Shown: piece after piece, positions 24,042 through 32,313 of the stretch
How positions within the stretch are numbered: position 1 is the stretch's first letter
Layout of the letters: every line of letters starts with the position of its first letter
Virus record (IMG/VR): IMGVR_UViG_3300028840_002150
Location: 1-64,000 of that record
Strand: one strand, 5' to 3'
DNA: 64,000 nucleotides
Origin: a virus
The notes under the pieces: generated by a model
Databases searched by the model: none
The model's input: the letters and a program-made list of their open reading frames with translations, nothing else
Told to the model about the DNA's origin: nothing
Translations under genes and position numbers: made by a program

Positions 24042-24289
24042 CGACGTTTTGCGCAGTAACAACAAACAGTTGCCGAATCGGGGATAAGGTATATTCGCGC
24101 GGCACGGTTTTGACACTGGAACCGCGCGACTATACGCAAGGGCTCATAGACAACGGGCTACTGGTTCGGTTGCGACAAGCAGAAGATGGTTGGCTCGTTC
24201 CGACCGCAGAACGTGAATACTTTGGGCCGGAAAGAACCGGGTTGGTCGTGGAGCCTTGCCTGCCGGTGAAGGAGGATGGCGAAACATGA
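24038..24289 (+). CDS. Hypothetical protein
   Basis: 83 aa, ATGA overlap with both neighbours. CRIGDKVYSRGTVLTLEPRD suggests a small beta-barrel. No family is recognised. Confidence 0.5.
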   Translation: MTTFCAVTTNSCRIGDKVYSRGTVLTLEPRDYTQGLIDNGLLVRLRQAEDGWLVPTAEREYFGPERTGLVVEPCLPVKEDGET

Positions 24290-24807
24290 CAAAGCAGCAA
24301 TGGCGCGACTTCGCAACCGCGCCGACGGACGGGACCGAGATATTGGCATGGCGGGAAGACGCCGGGGCGTTTTCCGCGTTCTACAAGTGCGACGACGACA
24401 CCGACGAAGATGGCTGCTGGTTTGCCGTAAGCGGCGAGGATCTGACCGGCGATCTGCCGACGTGTTGGATGCCGTACCCGGAACCGCCACCGACTCCAAT
24501 CCCATACGAAGCGTTGATGAGTCTGACCTGGAATCCGTTATTGACAATGCAACCAGATAGGATTGCGCATGTTTCCAGCGTTGACCCCGTGGACGAAATG
24601 CTCCACGACATAGACAAGACTCAGCGGTTTTTGGAGAGCCTGGCCGAGCAGCATGAACGTCTACGGGTACGGGCTCGGGAATCACGCCGGGCTGAATTCG
24701 TGGACATAGTGCATTCGCTGAGCCGGCTTTTGCGCGCGTCGCTGAAGCAAGTAGGCGGGTTTGCAAGCTTGGTGGTAGACGTGGACAAGGAGCAAGGTAT
24801 TTCATGA
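24286..24807 (+). CDS. DUF551-like protein with helical C-terminus
   Basis: 173 aa. WRDFATAPTDGTEILAWRED, a Cys/Trp stretch, then PTCWMPYPEPPPTP match the small phage DUF551 pattern (W..APxDG ... WMPLPEPP). About 100 further helical residues follow, containing EMLHDIDKTQRFLESLAEQH. Start by ATGA. The function of DUF551 is unknown. Confidence 0.55.
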   Translation: MTKQQWRDFATAPTDGTEILAWREDAGAFSAFYKCDDDTDEDGCWFAVSGEDLTGDLPTCWMPYPEPPPTPIPYEALMSLTWNPLLTMQPDRIAHVSSVDPVDEMLHDIDKTQRFLESLAEQHERLRVRARESRRAEFVDIVHSLSRLLRASLKQVGGFASLVVDVDKEQGIS

Positions 24808-24959
24808 CCGAGCTTATTCAGTCGATGGATTCGCCGTGGCAAGCGGCGGAGTTTGCTTTGTTTTGCGCGGGGTGGTTTGCGTTGGGCGCCGCGTGCGCGA
24901 TGCACTTCGACGATAAAGTGTATGACATCGACCGACAGCATCAGGAAGAAGACGAATGA
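24804..24959 (+). CDS. 51-residue membrane protein
   Basis: 51 aa. One hydrophobic helix (AAEFALFCAGWFALGAACAM) and an acidic C-terminus. ATGA overlaps at both ends support translation. No family is recognised. Confidence 0.5.
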   Translation: MTELIQSMDSPWQAAEFALFCAGWFALGAACAMHFDDKVYDIDRQHQEEDE

Positions 24960-25279
24960 CCCGTTGGTGTTCACTCGGCGATACGATCAGCACGACCCGG
25001 CAGACGTATCTGGAGGGCGACTACCTGCACGCTATTCCGGAAACTCCGGCAGCCTGCGCCTACGCAAACGAACTGATTGCGGCGGGAAGGTGGCGGGTAT
25101 CTCGGTGTGGCAAGTGCGATAAGCCGGTCGAAGAATGCCGATGCGAAAACGAGAACGGGGGCCATCATGACCGCTATTTTATGCGACCCGCCGCGGGAAG
25201 CCTACCACGCCGACATGACCGCGCTGTCGCAGTCGATGCTAAAGGTATTCATGCGAAGCCCGCTGGCCTACCGGAATAA
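24956..25279 (+). CDS. Hypothetical Cys-rich protein with long 3' overlap
   Basis: 107 aa. CGKCDKPVEECRC in the middle gives a zinc-knuckle. The last ~37 codons overlap the exonuclease gene in another frame by 113 bases, so only the first ~70 residues may be functionally constrained. Start by ATGA. No family is recognised. Confidence 0.45.
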   Translation: MTRWCSLGDTISTTRQTYLEGDYLHAIPETPAACAYANELIAAGRWRVSRCGKCDKPVEECRCENENGGHHDRYFMRPAAGSLPRRHDRAVAVDAKGIHAKPAGLPE

Positions 25280-25871
25280 GTGCTTATCCCCTCGGGAGGA
25301 CAAGCAATCCGCGGCCATGCGGCTCGGGGATTTGGTCCACAGCATCGTACTGGCACCGGAAAGGGTGGACACGGAATTTGCGGATGTACCGGAAGGCGTG
25401 AAGGCCCACGCGATGCAACTAGCGCGGACCCTACGGGATCGGTTCGGCAGACTATTGGAGCTGCCGGGCATCCGGGAAAAAGCGGTCTACTGGACGGACC
25501 CGGCAACCGGGCTCAGGTGCCGGATGATGGTGGACCTGCTTGTTGTGCCGGACAGCGGCGGCCCGCCGGTCATCGTGGATCTGAAGGTCACGGCGGACAT
25601 CAAGCGGTTCGGGTGGACGGTCCGCAAATTCGACTACCCGCTCCAGGATGCCCATTACGTGGCCGGCATCCGGGAATTGTTGGACCTGCCCCCGTTTGCC
25701 GAAGACCCGGATTTTGTGCTGCTGGTCATCGACAAGGCCGGCAAGATGGCCCCGCAACGGATCGGGGACGCGGTGATGGAGCGGGCGCGGAACCGAAGAC
25801 GGGCGGCAATGGAGCACCTGCGGCGGTGCTTAGAGGACGACTCCTGGCCGGAAAAATGCCAGGCGGCCTAA
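25167..25871 (+). CDS. PD-(D/E)XK exonuclease, RecE/Exo VIII-like
   Basis: 234 aa, ATG 25167 behind AACGGGGGCC. The N-terminal YHADMTALSQSMLKVFMRSP and RLGDLVHSIVLAP, then CRMMVDLLVVPDSG and VIVDLKVTADIKRFG, form the RecB/RecE-type nuclease core (Asp of MVDLL, then D-x-K). FDYPLQDAHYVAGI is the usual following helix. It should resect double-stranded DNA 5'-3' to make single strands for the RecT-like protein encoded next. Confidence 0.8.
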   Translation: MTAILCDPPREAYHADMTALSQSMLKVFMRSPLAYRNKCLSPREDKQSAAMRLGDLVHSIVLAPERVDTEFADVPEGVKAHAMQLARTLRDRFGRLLELPGIREKAVYWTDPATGLRCRMMVDLLVVPDSGGPPVIVDLKVTADIKRFGWTVRKFDYPLQDAHYVAGIRELLDLPPFAEDPDFVLLVIDKAGKMAPQRIGDAVMERARNRRRAAMEHLRRCLEDDSWPEKCQAA

Positions 25872-25907
25872 TTTTATTCCAATATCGGCGGACCCCTTGC
25901 GAATAAC
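25868..25907 (+). promoter_or_regulatory. Repeated promoter-like element, copy 5 of 21
   Basis: AATATC at 25881, 14-base spacer, GAATAAC at 25901. It lies between the exonuclease stop and the RecT-like gene (ATG 25939). Confidence 0.7.
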
Positions 25908-25917
25908 GGGCATAACG

Positions 25918-25938
25918 CCGATATTGGAGGGCAATCAG
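25918..25938. promoter_or_regulatory. Second operator-like half palindrome behind copy 5
   Basis: CCGATATT, GGAGG, GCAATCAG, directly abutting ATG 25939. The five-base spacer is also the Shine-Dalgarno site, so a bound protein or RNA structure here would affect initiation. Confidence 0.5.
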
Positions 25939-27060
25939 ATGGACATTAAGAAAACGTGCGCGGATCTACTGCCGGCCAACCCCGAGGCGGCGCTGGCAAT
26001 GGCACTGATGCAGGTGGAGCGATTGGAAGCTAAAGCGGACCGGCCCGAGGGGGTGCAGTACGATTCGGGCCGGTTCCGGATTCACGACCTGGACGGGCTA
26101 CGGAAGGTGGCTGATTTCGTGGCCGCCAGCGGCGCGGTCCCGGCCCAATTCGACAAGCAGCCGGACAAGTGCATGGTAGCCGTCCACTTGTCCCAACTGC
26201 TGGACGTGGACGTATTTGCGATGTGCCGGTCGCTGTACTTCTACAGCGGCCGAATCGGGCTGGAGGGGCAGATGTTTATTGCGTTGCTCAACCGCTCGGA
26301 GCACGTCAAGGGGCGGGTGACGTTCGAGACCACCGGCGAGGGTGACGAGTTGCGCGTTGTCGCCAAGGCAACGGACTCGGAAGGTAACGAGTGCCGGGGC
26401 GAATGCTCCAAGCGGCTCGCCGTCAAAAACGGCTGGGCGGAATCGGCGGACGGGATGCCGAGCCAATGGGAAACAATGACCGAACAGCGGTGCAAGTACC
26501 GGGCAGCGGCTTTCCTTGCACGGGCACATTTTCCGGACGTGGTGATGGGGTTATGCACGGCGGATGAGCTGGACGACATTCGCCGAACGGAGCAATCGCG
26601 GGGCGGGCAACGGCGGCCCAAAGTCAACGGATCGGCGACCGTCAAGCCCCGCGACAATTCCCCACCGAACGATACGGAGCCGGTCTCGGCAGATTGGTTG
26701 GACCGGCTCGGCGAATCCACGGTAGTTGTGCCGGACATCCCGGTACAGGACGGATTGCCGGAACCGCCCGCGGAAGGATCGGCAAAGCCAAAGGAAAACC
26801 CCAACGGGCAGAAACCGGAAGCCGAACCGCAACCAGAACCGCAAGGGGTAAGCACCGCGCCGAAGCCGCGGCAAACGGAACACTCCGAGGCCGACAAGGC
26901 TATCCGCCAAATCGGCCGCATGACAAGCGAGCGAATGGTGTCGGGGATGCTACAGCGGGCGGAGGTGAACGACGCGATTTCGGACGACGAATTGCCTCGC
27001 ATTCGCGAAGCCGCCGAAAGCAAGTTGGCGGAACTGCGGGCCAAGCAGGAGGCCGCGTAA
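25939..27060 (+). CDS. RecT-like single-strand annealing protein
   Basis: 373 aa, ATG 25939 with GGAGGGCAATCAG. The core SLYFYSGRIGLEGQMFIALL, then GWAESADGMPSQWETMTEQR, then KYRAAAFLARAHFPDVVMGL with CTADELDD, follows the phage RecT/Bet pattern. The C-terminal ~150 residues are Pro/Glu/Lys-rich and then helical. It anneals complementary strands made by the upstream exonuclease. Element copy 5 lets it be expressed separately from the exonuclease. Confidence 0.75.
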   Translation: MDIKKTCADLLPANPEAALAMALMQVERLEAKADRPEGVQYDSGRFRIHDLDGLRKVADFVAASGAVPAQFDKQPDKCMVAVHLSQLLDVDVFAMCRSLYFYSGRIGLEGQMFIALLNRSEHVKGRVTFETTGEGDELRVVAKATDSEGNECRGECSKRLAVKNGWAESADGMPSQWETMTEQRCKYRAAAFLARAHFPDVVMGLCTADELDDIRRTEQSRGGQRRPKVNGSATVKPRDNSPPNDTEPVSADWLDRLGESTVVVPDIPVQDGLPEPPAEGSAKPKENPNGQKPEAEPQPEPQGVSTAPKPRQTEHSEADKAIRQIGRMTSERMVSGMLQRAEVNDAISDDELPRIREAAESKLAELRAKQEAA

Positions 27061-27422
27061 TGCCGCGCAACATGTCCTTTAGCATCACTACCGAGCAGAT
27101 CCGCAACCGCACCAAGACGGTGACAAGGCGGAAAGGGTGGAAGTTTCTGAAGCCGGGCGACGTATTGAATGCTTGCGTGAAGTGCATGGGATTGAAGCCG
27201 GGCGAAAAGATCGAGCGGCTTTGTCAGATACGGGTCATGGACGTGCGCCGCGAGCGGCTGTCATTGATGGGCCACCGCATCTACGGCAAAAACGAGGCGG
27301 CAAGGGAGGGCTTTCCCGGAATGGCTGGCGTGGCATTTGTTGCCATGTTTTGTGAGCACATGGGCGGAAGCCGAGACCAGTTTGTGACGCGGATTGAGTT
27401 CGAATACCTGGAGGATACCTGA
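27060..27422 (+). CDS. ASCH/PUA-like protein
   Basis: 120 aa, start overlapping the RecT-like stop. FSITTEQIRNRTKTVTRRKG, W-K-F-LKPGDVL, KCMGLKPGEK and REGFPGM resemble phage ASCH-type proteins, a small RNA- or nucleotide-binding barrel. Substrate unknown. Confidence 0.65.
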   Translation: MPRNMSFSITTEQIRNRTKTVTRRKGWKFLKPGDVLNACVKCMGLKPGEKIERLCQIRVMDVRRERLSLMGHRIYGKNEAAREGFPGMAGVAFVAMFCEHMGGSRDQFVTRIEFEYLEDT

Positions 27423-27718
27423 TGTTTTCATACATTGTGGCGGCGCTTTTGGTGCTGCTGGCTTGCGCGATCACGGCGGCGTTTTGCCTGCATCGTGACA
27501 CGGTGGACCTGCGCGGTTTGTTGGCGGAAACACACAAGCAGTTTGTGCGCGCGACCGAAGAACGAGACGCGCACTTCAGCGAAGTAGAGCTTCTGAGCGA
27601 GCGAAACCAGCGGCAAGCCGAAACAATCGCGGATATGAAGATCCGCCTCAACAAAGCCAGGGCTATCCTGTATCCGCTGGGCCATTGGGACGCACATGCG
27701 ACCGTCACCGACGAGTGA
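27422..27718 (+). CDS. Membrane-anchored coiled-coil protein
   Basis: 98 aa. N-terminal transmembrane helix (FSYIVAALLVLLACAITAAF), then a heptad-rich helix (LLSERNQRQAETIADMKIRL). The topology resembles small spanin-like or Rz-like proteins, but there is no partner gene. Function unknown. Confidence 0.5.
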   Translation: MFSYIVAALLVLLACAITAAFCLHRDTVDLRGLLAETHKQFVRATEERDAHFSEVELLSERNQRQAETIADMKIRLNKARAILYPLGHWDAHATVTDE

Positions 27719-27820
27719 CCGTGGATTACCTTTGTAGTCGGGATGTCACGAAGCGAAATACCGCGGAGGCTGGCAGCGTAGCCGGCCCGGTCGCACCTTT
27801 TGTTTTTTGGGGGACGGAAA

Positions 27821-29407
27821 ATGAGCGAGCACGAATACAGTAGCGTCATCACAATAAAGGACGGCGGACCGATCACGTTGTTCCGTGTTCCGGTTTTGGA
27901 TGACGGCGGCGTGGTTATCCTCGAGGGCGGCAACGGGACCGGCAAATCGACCACTTTGAACGCCGCGGCCATGCGGCTCGGCAAATCCGGCACTCTGCCG
28001 GTACGAGATGGCGCCATGCGGGCCGAAGTGGACTGGGCTGGCGGGGGCATCCGGTACGCCAAGCGGATCAGCCGCTACGGCGCGGCCCCGGAAGAAACCG
28101 GCATTGTTCATCTCGAGGACCGCTACGACCTGGGGTCGCTGGTCGATCCGGGGTTTGACGATGAGGAGGCGGCGGACCGGGCGAGAATCAAGGCTTTGAT
28201 TCAATTGTCCGGGGTACAGATTCCGTTCGAGCAATTCGCCGGATTGTTGCCGCCATCGGACAACGGCCACGAGCCGGTGAGCATCGAATCGGCTCGCGAA
28301 TTGGCCGACCCGGTACAGCAAGCCGGCAAGGTCAAGCGGGAGTTGCAAGCAGAAATCCGGCGGCTGACCAAGTTGGCCGACAAGTCAAGCGATAGCGCGG
28401 CGGGTTGCGAATCCGCCGCCGAAGGTGTTGACGTGTCGGCTTTGCACGAACGGGCGGAAATCCAGCGGATTCACGCGGAAGCCGTGAGCAACCTATCCCG
28501 GCTCGAGGAACAGGACCGCAACGCCAAGGCGGCACGCGAAGCCCGCGAGAAGGCCAAGGCCGAACTCCGCGAGAAAGGCGGGCAATACGACGGGCCTTCT
28601 GCCGAAGAGGCCGCGGCCAAGCTGCAGGCGGAACAGGACAACCTGGCCGCCAAAGAGGCCGCGGTAGCCGAATGCCACGAACGCGTGGAACGGTTGCGGG
28701 CGGAACTGAAAGCCGCCGAAGCCGAAGAGCAGCAAGCCGTCAGTAGGCGGACCAACCAAGCCAACGCCGTGGAAAACGCGGAGCAATCACTGAAGCTGGC
28801 GCAGGACCACGAGCGGCTTATCACCGAGCTGAGCGGCCAAGCGGAAACCGAACTGCCGGCCCCGGTACCACCGGAAGAAATGGAAGCGGCACGGCGGGCC
28901 AAGGCAGAAGCGGACGACGCCGTGGAAACGGGCGTCAAGGTCCGCGAGGCGTTACGAAAACTGGAAGAAGCCGACAAGCACAAGCAGGAAGCCGAGAAGC
29001 ACCGCCGCTGGGCCAAGCGGCTACAAGAGGCGTGCGACGGGGTGGACGACATCCTCAGCAAGGCGGTCCGGTTTGACAACCTGCGGGTGGAAGCGGGGCG
29101 TCTGATCTACCAGCACGAGGACGGGCGGACCGAGCCGTTTGCGCGGTTGTCGCCGGGGCAACGGGCCCGCGTCGGCGCGGAGATCGGCGCCAAGCGGGTC
29201 TCCGAACAAACCGGCGACGGTACGCGCCTGATGATTATTCGGCAGGAAGACTGGGCCGCGCTCGACGGCGCCGCACGCAACATGGTCAACGACATCGCCG
29301 TCATGTACGGCATTACGGTGGTGACCGCGCAGGTGTCGGAACGGGGCAGCAGCCCGTTGCGGGTTCTGCTGTACGAAACCGGGGAAGAGCTGGTGGTATC
29401 GGCGTGA
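27821..29407 (+). CDS. SMC/RecF-like coiled-coil ATPase
   Basis: 528 aa, ATG 27821 behind GGGGGACGGAAA. Walker A is EGGNGTGKSTT (about residues 37-45). A long coiled coil runs from ~180 to ~410 (repeated EAREKAKAEL, AECHERVERLRAELKAAEAE). The C-terminal lobe has FARLSPGQRARVGAEIGAKR (signature) and a degenerate Walker B near LMIIRQEDWAALDG. Such phage ATPases act with nucleases in recombination or replication. No separate Mre11-like partner is adjacent, although a metallophosphoesterase is encoded at 14765. Confidence 0.8.
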   Translation: MSEHEYSSVITIKDGGPITLFRVPVLDDGGVVILEGGNGTGKSTTLNAAAMRLGKSGTLPVRDGAMRAEVDWAGGGIRYAKRISRYGAAPEETGIVHLEDRYDLGSLVDPGFDDEEAADRARIKALIQLSGVQIPFEQFAGLLPPSDNGHEPVSIESARELADPVQQAGKVKRELQAEIRRLTKLADKSSDSAAGCESAAEGVDVSALHERAEIQRIHAEAVSNLSRLEEQDRNAKAAREAREKAKAELREKGGQYDGPSAEEAAAKLQAEQDNLAAKEAAVAECHERVERLRAELKAAEAEEQQAVSRRTNQANAVENAEQSLKLAQDHERLITELSGQAETELPAPVPPEEMEAARRAKAEADDAVETGVKVREALRKLEEADKHKQEAEKHRRWAKRLQEACDGVDDILSKAVRFDNLRVEAGRLIYQHEDGRTEPFARLSPGQRARVGAEIGAKRVSEQTGDGTRLMIIRQEDWAALDGAARNMVNDIAVMYGITVVTAQVSERGSSPLRVLLYETGEELVVSA

Positions 29408-29613
29408 CGCTTCGCTGGGCCTACACAATTCGCAACGACCACGTTTACGCGGCCCGTTGCGACTCCGAGTATCTACACGAACTACCCGCGGCATTACAGA
29501 CGTGGGTAGAGGACCCGCTGCTGGAATTCGACAACGACGACAAGCTCAAAATGCTCGGCGTATTCTACGAGGTGATCTGTTATGGCGGAAACATCATGTA
29601 CCGGCCATGGTGA
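29404..29613 (+). CDS. Hypothetical protein
   Basis: 69 aa, GTG start in a GTGA overlap. RWAYTIRNDHVYAARCDSEY, then an acidic helix. No family is recognised. Confidence 0.5.
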   Translation: MTLRWAYTIRNDHVYAARCDSEYLHELPAALQTWVEDPLLEFDNDDKLKMLGVFYEVICYGGNIMYRPW

Positions 29614-29770
29614 GCGGTTGCAAGTCCGGTACCCGCCGGCAACCAGCGCGGAACGGGTCCCGCTGTACTGCGCGGACTGCAAGCGGTTTTATGGCCGCGC
29701 GGATCGGCGGGACATCGAAGCGCTCAACGCCAAAGGCCGAATCGTTGCCAACGTGAAAGGAAACGTATGA
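29582..29770 (+). CDS. Hypothetical zinc-knuckle protein
   Basis: 62 aa overlapping the upstream gene by 32 bases and coupled to the sigma factor by ATGA. YCADCKRFYGR is a CxxC motif. No family is recognised. Confidence 0.45.
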   Translation: MAETSCTGHGERLQVRYPPATSAERVPLYCADCKRFYGRADRRDIEALNAKGRIVANVKGNV

Positions 29771-30501
29771 TTGACTGGGAGCTGGAAAAAATCGTCGCAG
29801 ACAATAAGCCGCTGCCACCGGATGAACAGCGTGAGCTAATCGGTAAGGCGCAAGCCGGGGACCAGGCGGCCCGCGACCGGCTTATCCTGACAAGCCTGCG
29901 GTTGGTTTTATCCCAGGTCACGAAACAAATGCACGATCCGTCGCACTGGGAGGACGCATTCCAGGAGGGCGTCACAGGGTTGGGCGAAGCCATCGACCGC
30001 TTCGATCTTTCGCGGCCTGTGTACTTCTCCACCTATGCCACGTATTGGATCCGCGCGAGGGTCCAGGAATACACGCGGTCCAATGTGTGGCGGGTGTTTC
30101 GGATTCCGGACGCCAGCCCGAAACAGGATTCTCCGCAGCGGGAGCGGTTGCTTGCCGAGCGAAAAGACGCGGCCAAGCAGTCTGTTAGCCTGTGCTCCAA
30201 TCATCGCGACGAGTTGTCATGCGACGACGAAAAAACGCCGGACGCTATCGCCGCGAGGCGGGAAGAAATCGGCAAAATGCGCCTTGCCATGCGGTGTTTG
30301 GACCGCCGCCGCCGGCATGTACTGTTGAGCCGAGTGGAAGGCGGAACGCTGCAGGAAATCGGGAATGAGCTGGGCGTATCAAAAGAGCGCGTCCGCCAGT
30401 TGGAAGAAACTGCGCTGAAACAATTGGCATCGCGGCTCGGCAGCAACCGGAATATCCGCAGCCTCGGTTTGCGAAATGTACCGGTAGCCGTCGGGGCGTG
30501 A
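29767..30501 (+). CDS. Phage-encoded RNA polymerase sigma factor
   Basis: 244 aa. Region 1.2/2.1: LPPDEQRELIGKAQAGDQAA, RDRLI. Region 2: EDAFQEGVTGLGEAIDRFDL, YFSTYATYWIRARVQEYTRS. Region 4: CLDRRRRHVLLSRVEGGTLQ, EIGNELGVSKERVRQLEETA. Region 3 is short. The length fits group-3 sigma-70 proteins (RpoH, SigB, FliA size). It would redirect host polymerase to phage promoters; the 21-copy GAATAAC element and the TAGAGATCCC promoters are the obvious candidates. Its start overlaps the upstream stop. Confidence 0.88.
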   Translation: MIDWELEKIVADNKPLPPDEQRELIGKAQAGDQAARDRLILTSLRLVLSQVTKQMHDPSHWEDAFQEGVTGLGEAIDRFDLSRPVYFSTYATYWIRARVQEYTRSNVWRVFRIPDASPKQDSPQRERLLAERKDAAKQSVSLCSNHRDELSCDDEKTPDAIAARREEIGKMRLAMRCLDRRRRHVLLSRVEGGTLQEIGNELGVSKERVRQLEETALKQLASRLGSNRNIRSLGLRNVPVAVGA

Positions 30502-30544
30502 CCTAACGTGTCAACGGTTTTTTCAAATTAGAAAGGGGGAACGG

Positions 30545-30715
30545 ATGCCGGAGATTGTATTTTTGGCCGCGGGGGTAGCTTACTATGCCGCGGTAGGGTT
30601 CATGGTTGCTGGTGTTGCGAGATCGGCAGGCGGGAGGGTGGCAACATCCGCGGCGGCCGGCGCAGCGTGGCCATTGTTTTCGCTGGTTTTGCTTGCGCAT
30701 CGGGGGGCGGCGTGA
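30545..30715 (+). CDS. Small two-helix membrane protein
   Basis: 56 aa, ATG behind AAAGGGGGAACGG. Hydrophobic residues ~3-24 (EIVFLAAGVAYYAAVGFMVA) and ~37-52. Holin-like in size and topology only. GTGA overlap with the next gene. Confidence 0.5.
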   Translation: MPEIVFLAAGVAYYAAVGFMVAGVARSAGGRVATSAAAGAAWPLFSLVLLAHRGAA

Positions 30716-31143
30716 CATACCGAATCATCACGGGAAAAACCTGGCCGAAGTTGGCCAAGGCCCGCCGCAACCATCCCGGCCATGTTCGCGGCCGGATGAA
30801 CTCGACCGAGCGAGCCTACGCGGAATATCTCGGCAAGCTAAAGCTCTGCGGGGAGATCATCGAGTACGGGTTTGAAAACCTTACTCTGGTCCTATCCAGA
30901 CCACCCGACGGCGAAAAAGGGCGGTCGGTGACGTGGACGCCGGACTTTCAGGTTTTGCGATCCGACCATACAATCGAGCTGATCGACGTGAAGGGCGGGC
31001 GACCGGACCTGCACGCCCAGCAGGCGAAAATCCGCATCGCGGCCAGCGTGTTCTGGTGGTACCGGTTCACGGTCGCGCGGCGGCTGAAGAAAGCGGAGGG
31101 AGGCGGTTGGCAGCACGAGCCGGTCAACCACGATTTCACATAA
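30712..31143 (+). CDS. DUF1064-like PD-(D/E)XK nuclease
   Basis: 143 aa, GTG start. MNSTERAYAEYLGKLKLCGE, TWTPDFQVLRSD and IELIDVKGGRPDL give the E...D...D-x-K order of the DUF1064 family of phage nucleases related to VRR-NUC/Holliday junction enzymes. QAKIRIAASVFWW follows as usual. Probably an endonuclease in replication or recombination. Confidence 0.75.
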   Translation: MTYRIITGKTWPKLAKARRNHPGHVRGRMNSTERAYAEYLGKLKLCGEIIEYGFENLTLVLSRPPDGEKGRSVTWTPDFQVLRSDHTIELIDVKGGRPDLHAQQAKIRIAASVFWWYRFTVARRLKKAEGGGWQHEPVNHDFT

Positions 31144-31168
31144 GGCATTTTAAGGCGGGAGAAACGGA

Positions 31169-31729
31169 ATGCAAACCGATGCAACTAGCTGGCGGCATGT
31201 ATGGCCCATTCCTGGGCTGGATGAACGGATCACGCAACGGTGCATAGAAGACGGCATTGACTCGGCCGGCGCGGCCTACGACGCCATCGTCAAACGTGGG
31301 TACGTTTACCACGAGCGGCTAAGCGCGGCGTTGCTTCGGTTAGTTGCCGCCGACGCAAAAAGCGAAAAAACGCCGAGCAGCGTTTCCTGCCGCTTGCAAC
31401 GGCTGGCGGACGCTCGGCATAAAGCCATCAAGCTACGCGGTGAGCATGCCGTTTTGGCTCGCCGGACGCAATTGGCGGCAATGGCGCTACACGAGGCCGA
31501 AGGACAGGAAGGTCTCGCTTTGTCAGAATTCGATCCAGGGCAGGTAGAGATTCCGGGTGCCCGCAACACGGTCATGCTGAAGCAAACCATCTGGCATTTG
31601 GCCGACGCGATTCACTGTTGCGTAGAAGGGTCGGAGTTCCAGGTGTTGGCCATCGTCAACGGTTGCCCGCTGATCCGGACCGAGGGCGGCGAGGCGTTGC
31701 TGCTCGAGTGCGGCTATCGCTACGCATGA
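31169..31729 (+). CDS. Hypothetical protein
   Basis: 186 aa, ATG behind GGCGGGAGAAACGGA. Helical first two thirds (SVSCRLQRLADARHKAIKLR), then strands (FQVLAIVNGCPLIRTEGGEA). No family is recognised. It is the last gene before a non-coding stretch. Confidence 0.55.
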   Translation: MQTDATSWRHVWPIPGLDERITQRCIEDGIDSAGAAYDAIVKRGYVYHERLSAALLRLVAADAKSEKTPSSVSCRLQRLADARHKAIKLRGEHAVLARRTQLAAMALHEAEGQEGLALSEFDPGQVEIPGARNTVMLKQTIWHLADAIHCCVEGSEFQVLAIVNGCPLIRTEGGEALLLECGYRYA

Positions 31730-31739
31730 GCCTGCGGGG

Positions 31740-31772
31740 TTGCCGAAACGGGACCTACGGGGTAGAGATCCC
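31740..31772 (+). promoter_or_regulatory. TAGAGATCCC-type promoter, copy 2 of 4
   Basis: TTGCCG, 17-base spacer, TAGAGAT at 31763 then CCC. No gene follows before the terminator at 31941. Confidence 0.65.
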
Positions 31773-31776
31773 GGCG

Positions 31777-31975
31777 AGTATTTTCGGAGCACAGCACGCC
31801 CGTGTCTCCTTCCCGCTCACCCGCGCGGCCCGGCATGTTTTCCGCTGATCCGGGGCGCCGTGTTTGGATCGCCGCCCCGCTACCCGCCCACTCGCGTTTT
31901 GCCGCCGGTGGCCGAGCCCGTCCCCTCGGCCGCCCTCCCCAGGACCTCCCGGAGCCACGGCCGGGAGGTCCTTCT
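31777..31975 (+). ncRNA. Putative ~200-nt non-coding RNA
   Basis: The interval between promoter copy 2 and the 12-bp-stem terminator holds no frame with a ribosome site. The one open frame (from ~31836) has no Shine-Dalgarno and runs on through repeated element copy 6. A promoter plus terminator enclosing ~200 GC-rich bases suggests a small RNA. Ends are estimates from the promoter and hairpin. Confidence 0.5.
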
Positions 31976-31976
31976 A
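31941..31976 (+). terminator. Intrinsic terminator, 12-bp stem
   Basis: AGGACCTCCCGG pairs perfectly with CCGGGAGGTCCT around AGCCACGG, followed by TCTACTT, a short T-rich tail. Confidence 0.7.
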
Positions 31977-32003
31977 CTTGCGGCCAATCTTTTTCCGGAA
32001 TTT

Positions 32004-32043
32004 CTGGTATTGTGCTAATATCGGCAAGCCCCCGGCGAATAAC
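32004..32043 (+). promoter_or_regulatory. Repeated promoter-like element, copy 6 of 21
   Basis: CTGGTATT, five bases, AATATCGG (32017), GAATAAC at 32037. A/C-rich leader, ATG 32083 39 bases downstream. Confidence 0.75.
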
Positions 32044-32082
32044 TAGTAGACAACGACACCAACCACCACGGGAGACGAAACG

Positions 32083-32292
32083 ATGACTACGGAATCCGCC
32101 AAAAGGATTGAAACGCGGATCGCGGGGGAATTCGGCAACCGGGCGGCGCTGGCCGCCGCGGTCAACGAAGTCCGGACCTGCCTGCAGTATTCCGAATACC
32201 TGCGGGGGGTCCTGGACGCGGAACCCGCCGGACTGGCCGAAGAGGACGCGGTGGCTGACTGGGCCATCCGCCGGGGACACCTTTGGGACTAA
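32083..32292 (+). CDS. Hypothetical protein
   Basis: 69 aa, ATG behind CGGGAGACGAAACG. It is all-helical (ETRIAGEFGNRAALAAAVNE). No family is recognised. First single-gene cassette of the repeated-element region. Confidence 0.55.
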   Translation: MTTESAKRIETRIAGEFGNRAALAAAVNEVRTCLQYSEYLRGVLDAEPAGLAEEDAVADWAIRRGHLWD

Positions 32293-32313
32293 GAAACGGG
32301 ATTAGCAGGCCAA

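Noticed and set aside
31540-31570. TAGAGATTCC inside the 31169 gene as a promoter
   Set aside because: No TTGC-like -35 at 17 bases, and the third base after the -10 differs from the family.
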